A DNA stretch of 64,000 nucleotides from contig NC_081823.1 of NCBI RefSeq assembly GCF_030704535.1, positions 7,756,501 through 7,820,500 of the forward strand. The letters run 5' to 3'. The notes beneath the pieces are model-generated. The model saw only the letters and a list, made by a program, of their open reading frames with translations. It made no database searches and was not told the origin of the DNA. Both the position numbers and the translations under genes were made by a program. Below are positions 58,401 to 64,000 of this stretch, one piece after another; the first letter of the stretch is position 1, and every line of letters starts with the position of its first letter. The stretch is from Vitis vinifera. Taxonomy: Eukaryota; Streptophyta; Magnoliopsida; Vitales; Vitaceae.

Positions 58401-61400
58401 AAGTTTTCATTGTAATGTATGTGAACCTGCCAAACACAAGTGTTCAACCTTCCTCACCAATGATGATAAAAGAAGTTTAGAGCCCTTTCATCTAATTCAT
58501 AGTAATATTTAGGGTCGTTCCCCTATTCCTAATATATCTAGGGCATGTTGGTTTGTGTCCTTTATCAATGATTGTATGAGGGCTTGCTAGATTTTCTTAC
58601 TTAAACACAAATCTAATGTGGATTTTGTTCTTCTAAGCTTTCATAACACAATAAAAAACCAATTTGTTGTCATTAGCAAGAGGTTTCAATCTAACAATGT
58701 CAGAGATTATTTCAATCAAGTCCTAACTCCATACCTTCAACATGAGGGAATAATCTGTGAGTCATTATGTGTCAACACCTCACAACAAAATGGAGTTGCT
58801 AAGAGGAAAAATGGCCACCTTGATACAACATGAGTTTTTTTGTTTTAAAAATAATGTGCCTAGATCTTATTAAGGGGAAGCTATCCTAATCTCACACATC
58901 TCATAAATCGATTACCCTCTAAAGTCTTAGGTTTCAAAAGTCCCATAGATATACTTTCATCGTTTTATCCTAATATGAAAACCACAAACCATCTCATTCC
59001 TAAGATATTTGGGTGTGTGCGCTTTGTGCATGTTCATAGTCCAAACAAGGGAAAATTGGACCCAAGAGTAGTCAAATATGTTTTTGTAGGATATTCCTCA
59101 ACTCAAAAGGGGTATAAGTGTTGTAATCCACCATCCAATTTATTTTATTTTTTTGTCTCAACAAATGTTACTTTCAACGAGAGTGACTCCTACTTTCTTA
59201 CTCCTTGTCTTTAGGGGGAGAATTCCATCAAGGAAGACAAAGATCATGATTCTTATCTTATTGATCTCTCTCATTAACCCTCCTACAGTCTTTAGTCCAG
59301 TGTCTGATCTAGTATCCATAACCTACTTCCTTGAACCCAAGTCGTTGCTGCTTGAGTCTGCTCTTGAAGATCGAATGATTGGTAAAGTGTATTCAAGAAA
59401 GAAAGTTGTAGTTCCTAAACTAATACAAGTCCACGAATCTGAATTGGCTTCTAGAAATAAGGTAACAATTTCTCATCCTTCCTTACAAACTGAATTTGAA
59501 CTTCAATCTAAAAAATCTATGGATCAAAATCTCTCTATTGCCATTAGAAAGGGAATGAGGGAATGCATTAAATGCCCTTTGTATCTACTTTCCCATATTG
59601 TGTCATTTGAAAAGTTGTCTCCATCCCATAAGGGTTTTCTCATAAGTTTGAACAATATTCATATTCTTACCACTCTATTCAAGGCTTTTTTTAATTAAAA
59701 TCGGAGGCAAGCCATGGATGCAGAAATGGAGGCCCTAGAGAAGAATAAAACTTGGGAGATGGGAGATTTACCTACAGGAAAAAATCTAGTGGGATGTAAG
59801 CGGGTCTATACTGTCAAGTATAGAGTGGATGGGACATTAGAGAGGTACAAGGCAAGACTGGTGGCTAAATGATACACTAAAAAAATATGATGTGGACTCT
59901 CTAGAGACATTTGCTTCGGTTGCCAAGATGAACACAATCAAAATTTTGTTATTATTGGTAGCAAATTATAATTGGGATCTACAATAGTTTGATGTCAAAC
60001 ATGCATTTTTGAATGGAAATTTGGAAGAAGAAATTTATATGAAAGTCCCTTCTGGATTTGGTAATGGCCCAACTATTAAAAAGGTGTGTAAACCGAAGAA
60101 AGCTCTATATGGGCTGAAACAATTTCCAAGGGTGTGGTTTGAAAGGTTTGCAAAAGTGTGAAAAACATGGGATACATACAAAGTTAGGGAGATCATATGT
60201 TGTTCATCAGACATTCAAATTCAGGGGGAGTTACAACTCTTTTGATATATGTAGACATCATCATGATGACAAAAAATGATGAATAGAGAGGTAGACTTTG
60301 AGATAATGCTTGACTAAGAAATTCGAGATTAAAGAGTTAGGAAGGTTGAAATATTTATTAGGAATTGAGGTTGCACATTCTAAGCAAAGAATTTTTATTT
60401 TTGAGTAGAAATATGTAACGGACCTTCTCAAGGAAACAAGGAAGTTAGCATGTAAACCAGCAAGCACACCAATAGATGCTAATCATAAGCTTGGAGAGGT
60501 TGAGGAAGATACTATAGTAGATAGAGAGATGCATCAATGCCTAGTAGGAAGACTCATTTATCTCTCTCACATAAGAGTGGATATAGTATATGTTGTGAGT
60601 GTGATTAGTCATTTCATGCGCAGTCCAAAAGAGGTTCATTTACAAGCTGCTAATCGAGTACTACTGTACCTTATGGAGTCTCCAAGAAAGGGTATGCTAT
60701 CTAAACAAAGCTTGAGACTAGTACTTGAAGCATACACATATGTAAATTATGTCAGATTTGTGGTTGATAGAAGATTAACTATTGGGTATTGCACCTTTCT
60801 TGGTGGGAATTTGGTGACATGGAGAAGCAAGAAACAAAGTTTGGTGGCAAGGTCCAGTGCAAAAGCAAAATTTCTAGTCATTGCCTAAGGATTTTGTGAA
60901 CTACTGTGGCTGAAGGTTATTTTGGAGGATTTGAATATTGAATGGGATGGGTCAATGAGACTTTACTGTGACAATAAATCTGCAATCAGTATTGCACATA
61001 ATCCATTGCAACATGATCGAACTAAACACATAGAAATTGACAGACATTTTATTAAGGAGAAACTAGATAGTGGATTGATCTGCACTCCTTGTGTATCTAC
61101 TGACCACCGACTTGTAGATATATTTATAAAAGGTTTAAGTAGTACAAACCGAGCACGTGTATCTAAACTGCGAATGGAAAACATCTATTCACTAGCTTTA
61201 GGGGGAGTGTAGTAGAATGAAATTAAGGAAGTTCTGATTTTGTAAAAAGAATTAAGCAATCCCGTGATCAAAGGGATTTGTTGTAATTGAGTTAGGAAAG
61301 TTCGATTTAGGTGCTAGGATTTTTTGTATATATATATGTGAGTTTCTATGTAGAAAAGGATTAAAGAAAATAATTTTTTACCTTGTGTTCCTTCCATCTC

Positions 61401-61821
61401 TCTTCTACAATGTGACTATGATGTTTTTTGTTTGATTGCTTTCTTTTTCCTTAAATGAGTTTTATCGTCTTAAACTTTCTGATTGTCTTGACCATACTTG
61501 CAGGTACTATCTCTATCACTGGAGGATAATCTAAAGCCTAAGTACATGTACTTGGTCAATGAACTTCGAAATGAGGTTCATTCCTTGACCAAATATCCTA
61601 TGTATCTAAGCTTGTCTTTGGACCAGAGAATTCGTCCTCGCCATAGGTTCTTGGTTTACCTAAAGAAAGCCCCAAAGGGGCCATTTCCTCTGAGTTCATT
61701 TGTTCCAACTGATGAATGCTTTTGTCAGCAGTGGGCTGGGACTAGTCTTGATAGTTATTTGGCCTTTCGACAGAGATTACTACTCAAAGATTTTGCAAAG
61801 AAGTATGAGAAGCGAAGATAA
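52437..61821 (+). CDS. MTERF9: Plastid mTERF protein, mTERF9-type (four exons)
   Basis: Exons 52437-52712, 54434-54760, 54852-55544 and 61504-61821 all join in phase 0 with GT..AG borders, giving 537 residues. Residues 1-65 resemble a chloroplast transit peptide, followed by SRYGQVLSPYDTDDN and an acidic stretch. A variable linker in exon 2 follows. Exon 3 opens the helical mTERF repeats: IDLDEKWFPLLDYLSTFGLK, HMPSLQINACSAQERLEYLS, then repeated L-x3-P units such as RQPQILEYTVENNLKSHVAF and LSPQILVQRIDNSWNTRY. Exon 4 ends CFCQQWAGTSLDSYLAFRQR and KYEKRR. Order and wording agree with Arabidopsis mTERF9 (At5g55580), a plastid nucleoid protein needed for chloroplast gene expression. Intron 3 is 5.96 kb because of a Ty1/copia insertion in the same orientation. 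Intron 1 carries foldback MITEs. A 3' UTR intron is also likely. Confidence 0.93.
53479..53592. mobile_element. Short foldback MITE in mTERF9 intron 1
   Basis: The left arm GAGTCCGTTTGACAGTGATT pairs with the right arm, which reads AGAGTGCGTTTGGTAGTGAT on the other strand. The arms span most of the 114 bp, so it folds on itself. A clear target duplication was not found. Confidence 0.65.
53643..53830. mobile_element. Second foldback MITE of the same family in mTERF9 intron 1
   Basis: The arm TATAGTTTGTTTGACAATGA at the left pairs with TATAGTCTATTTGACAATGA read from the right end. An additional arm-like segment ending near 53761 (CACTACCAAACGCACTT) matches the neighbouring MITE, suggesting nesting or gene conversion within the family. 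Confidence 0.65.
55828..56032 (+). repeat. Left LTR of the copia element (205 bp)
   Basis: It starts TGTGGAAGAAGGG and ends CTCTCTTCTACA. Its partner is 61208-61409. Confidence 0.9.
56880..61211 (+). pseudogene. Copia polyprotein remnants (Gag, integrase, reverse transcriptase, RNase H)
   Basis: Remnants run in copia order. Gag-like words lie at about 56900-57480. The GAG-pre-integrase block with WLQHCRLGHPSFRTLK is at about 58315-58365, and integrase pieces with ESLCVNTSQQNGVAKRKNGH near 58770-58815. Reverse transcriptase starts MDAEMEALEKNKTWE at about 59714, continues GCKRVYTVKYRVDGTLERYK, FDVKHAFLNGNLEEEIYMKV and KKALYGLKQFPRVW (about 60100-60140). RNase H shows GRLIYLSHIRVDIVYVVS, VTWRSKKQSLVARSSAKAKF and LYCDNKSAISIAHNP, ending ALGGV at about 61209. 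Numerous stops and frameshifts make it non-coding. I did not see the catalytic reverse-transcriptase YVDD-type motif intact. Confidence 0.85.
61208..61409 (+). repeat. Right LTR of the copia element (202 bp)
   Basis: It starts TGTAGTAGAATGAAATT and ends CTCTCTTCTACA. Its partner is 55828-56032. Confidence 0.9.
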
Positions 61822-64000
61822 CAGATCTATTTCAACTTTGTCATAAGTTTACTAGCATGATCATTGGAAGAGCGAGTGGTCTTCCTGAAACTTCAACAAC
61901 TGATATAGTTATTTTTGGGATACTTGGAAGATTTCTGAGTGAAGCTCAGATTTCCAATGACTATGAGCCCTGGTGAGTGATTTAGTGGTTTGCTGATTTT
62001 GTTCTTCTTAAACCCATGAATCACTGCACATGCTTCTTATTTTAGTGTATCAAAGTGAGTTTTTGATGTTGTTTTCAGTGCCATTATATGTGCAGAAACC
62101 ATGCCACTGTCATATATAAGCTCTGTCAAGGCAATATAACAATTACATACGCAATCTAAGGCGTGTAGAAGGGCTTTGTTAACTTCTGTTGATTGACAAT
62201 ATCAAATGACACCAGTGCCCAATCCTCTATTTTAAGGTCAGTTCTGTATTATTGAACAAGAAAATGAGTGAATCCACTTATGGTTGAGCCTCCAATTTGG
62301 ATTCTCTAGTGCATGAAATCCCTTACTCACAGGAACTCCTAGTTGATAAATGATTACAATACCCTGTACGCATGCATTCATGGGGTTGAATAGTCCTTAA
62401 ATAATATTAACAGTTAAAATTTTATTCATAATAGATATAGGTTAACCTCCAATTCAAATTGTTTACCATGAGAATGTCTGTTTTTGGATATTTTGTGTTG
62501 AATAATGCTGACTTAAATTTCTTTCTGACATTTACTTGAATTCGTTGCAGGTTTTCATCCTAACAGCAGCAGATCCTCATGGGAACAGCGTTGGGGTTGC
62601 AATTTGTACTTACTGTCGTTCACAGCAGAAGGCAACTCCATAGTCTTTTTCTTTTTTTCTTTTCTCCCTTTCTGTCCTTGAGACGTTTTTTTGTACCACT
62701 CTTCTCCTTGTCACATCTTAGCGGATTTTGTTATCTTACTGCATCAAGAATTGCCACCAAGTGGATTTTGAAGCTTGCAGAGTATTGTTGATTTTATTCC
62801 CCCTTCATGCATTCAAAGTTATGTTCTAAGCTCTTCCATTTCCTGTTTTACTCTGCTTTTGTCTTCTGGCTGCTAGCCATGGTGTAATCTCCTCTGAACC
62901 AGTGATTGATGTTCATCCAATGAATTGAACGAAATGATTCAGCAATTCACTCCTTAAAAATTTTTATTTCACTTTTTAGAAATGTGTTTCTTTTTGTTCA
63001 AGGTGAATGGCTCCTCCTTATGCTCGACACCATATGGGTGGAAGACGAAGCACACTATGTAAAAGTATCATCATGTATATTGACATATAATCATGTAACT
63101 ATACTTAATTTTAGCAACAGAGAAAATCACCCCACTCAGTTGTGTACACCTCCAGCTGTTTTTGTTCTGTCATTGGTGAAGCCCCCTAGAATTCACCAGT
63201 CACAAAGTTGAGTTGGATGCCTGAAAGGTGACTTCTTGGAAAATATTTCTTTTGCAGTCCTAGAAACACTTGCATATTATAGAATAGTGACTAGCAACAA
63301 GGATTGAAGTTATATGCTAGAAAAAAAAAACCCCTTGTATGCATGCGATGATTTAATTATAACATATTCTCTTCTTCATTGGGCAAGTCATGGGTATTCA
63401 ATTTGTTTCAGAGTTCTTGACCTAGTCCAAAACATATTTCTTTCTTCAAGCCTCATTCACATTGGTATGTGCAAACATCATTCCTTTGTTTTCCCTTCTT
63501 TATTTTTTGGTACTTTCTTCAGTTTAAAGATTATCCAATGTGGTTGTCAAGTCACTTTCAGATGGTGTGATCGGGTTTACAATAGGGTATGCCTTGGGCC
63601 AGAGATTAGTATTGGAGGGACCCATCAATAAATGGTGTCACTTTCAGAGCAAGCATCTGTCCAAAGATGATTGAGATAATTAGAGAGGGATCCAATGAAT
63701 GAGACAAAGCAGAACAATGCAGGTTGTCTTTATACGACTATAATTCCTCAACAACTACAACTTCTCCATTTTTCAATAGGTTAGCTTATTATGCTTATTT
63801 AACTTGTGGATCATATAATATTACTGTTTCAATCATTGAAATTTTGAAGATCCAGCAAATCTTTTATCTTATCCGCAAGAATAAAGTAGGCCTAGTGTGC
63901 ACCCGTCTGCTTATGTGTTTATTCGAAGCCACTGATAATGAAGTGGGTTGTTTGGTCTGAATGATAGAAAGTCTAACTTCAACCATGGACCTCTGGTTTA
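61822..64000 (+). other. mTERF9 3' UTR with a probable intron, then intergenic sequence
   Basis: After the stop, a strong donor (CCCTG/GTGAGTGA) lies at 61973 and a strong acceptor (TTCGTTGCAG) at 62541-62550. This suggests an intron in the 3' UTR, with a terminal exon from 62551. Beyond about 63200 the DNA is probably intergenic. The open stretches there have no recognisable domain. No polyadenylation site was assigned. Confidence 0.45.

Larger units (their letters stand above)
55828..61409 (+). mobile_element. Ty1/copia LTR retrotransposon in mTERF9 intron 3, complete structure, decayed coding
   Basis: Left LTR 55828-56032 and right LTR 61208-61409 share TGT..ACA ends. ATGTG target duplications lie at 55823-55827 and 61410-61414. 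A primer-binding-like TGCTATTAGAGC follows the left LTR (56033-56044), matching initiator Met tRNA sites (TGGTATCAGAGC) with two changes. A purine tract TTAGGGGGAG precedes the right LTR. The total is 5582 bp. The LTRs differ at roughly one site in eight by eye, so the insertion is old. Confidence 0.93.

Noticed and set aside
55828..61409. Copia element as a functional gene source
   Set aside because: The coding region is broken by many stops and frameshifts and the LTRs are clearly diverged, so it is a relic.
1..64000. CRISPR arrays, operons, tRNA or rRNA genes
   Set aside because: The DNA is plant nuclear. The only regular arrays are the 165-bp and the orientation-switched repeats, neither of which has CRISPR-like unique spacers. 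No tRNA cloverleaf or rRNA sequence was noticed by eye.

Overview
The window is plant nuclear DNA from a eudicot. Grapevine (Vitis) fits best, judged from remembered protein and repeat families; I could not run a search. The signs are intron-split genes with GT..AG junctions and plant-only families (FRIGIDA-like, group I WRKY, GRAS, mTERF, a plastid DnaJ-type zinc-finger protein). Gaps are AT-rich and full of transposons.

Layout. 1-7.0 kb: two FRIGIDA-like copies on +. Only the 3' end of the first is present; the second has an intact first exon and a decayed last exon. 8.8-15.4 kb: a complete six-exon WRKY20-type gene on +, followed at 16.5-17.65 kb by a decayed duplicate of its 3' end, split by a MITE. 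18.3-20.2 kb: a two-exon gene with a PARP-like C-terminal domain, convergent with a PAT1-subfamily GRAS gene on - (20.5-22.1 kb). 28.1-29.3 kb (-): a four-exon small plastid zinc-finger protein. 32.9-33.9 kb (-): a two-exon mitochondrial complex I accessory subunit. 52.4-61.8 kb (+): a four-exon mTERF9-type plastid gene whose third intron holds a whole but decayed Ty1/copia element.

Between 34 and 52 kb lies a transposon nest. It holds, in order: (i) an unusual element with a Gag-like protein and CCHC knuckle joined in frame to an unrecognised domain, with no protease, reverse transcriptase or integrase, framed by two nested pairs of direct repeats; (ii) a clean solo LTR with target duplication ATAAC; (iii) a MAPKKK-like kinase pseudogene; (iv) a decayed Ty3/gypsy element with integrase and chromodomain-linker remnants, split by (v) a structurally complete 5956-bp hAT transposon with 8-bp target duplication AGTATAAG, carrying a 165-bp tandem array in its 5' intron and one nonsense codon in the transposase; and (vi) a degenerate tandem array that switches orientation once, forming a giant imperfect inverted repeat.

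The genes do not form a pathway. They are independent nuclear genes: transcription regulators (FRIGIDA-like, WRKY20, PAT1-type GRAS) and organelle-directed proteins (plastid zinc finger, complex I subunit, mTERF9). The strongest novelty candidates are the Gag-plus-unknown element and its repeat architecture, the satellite-like array inside the hAT element, and the orientation-switched array next to it.
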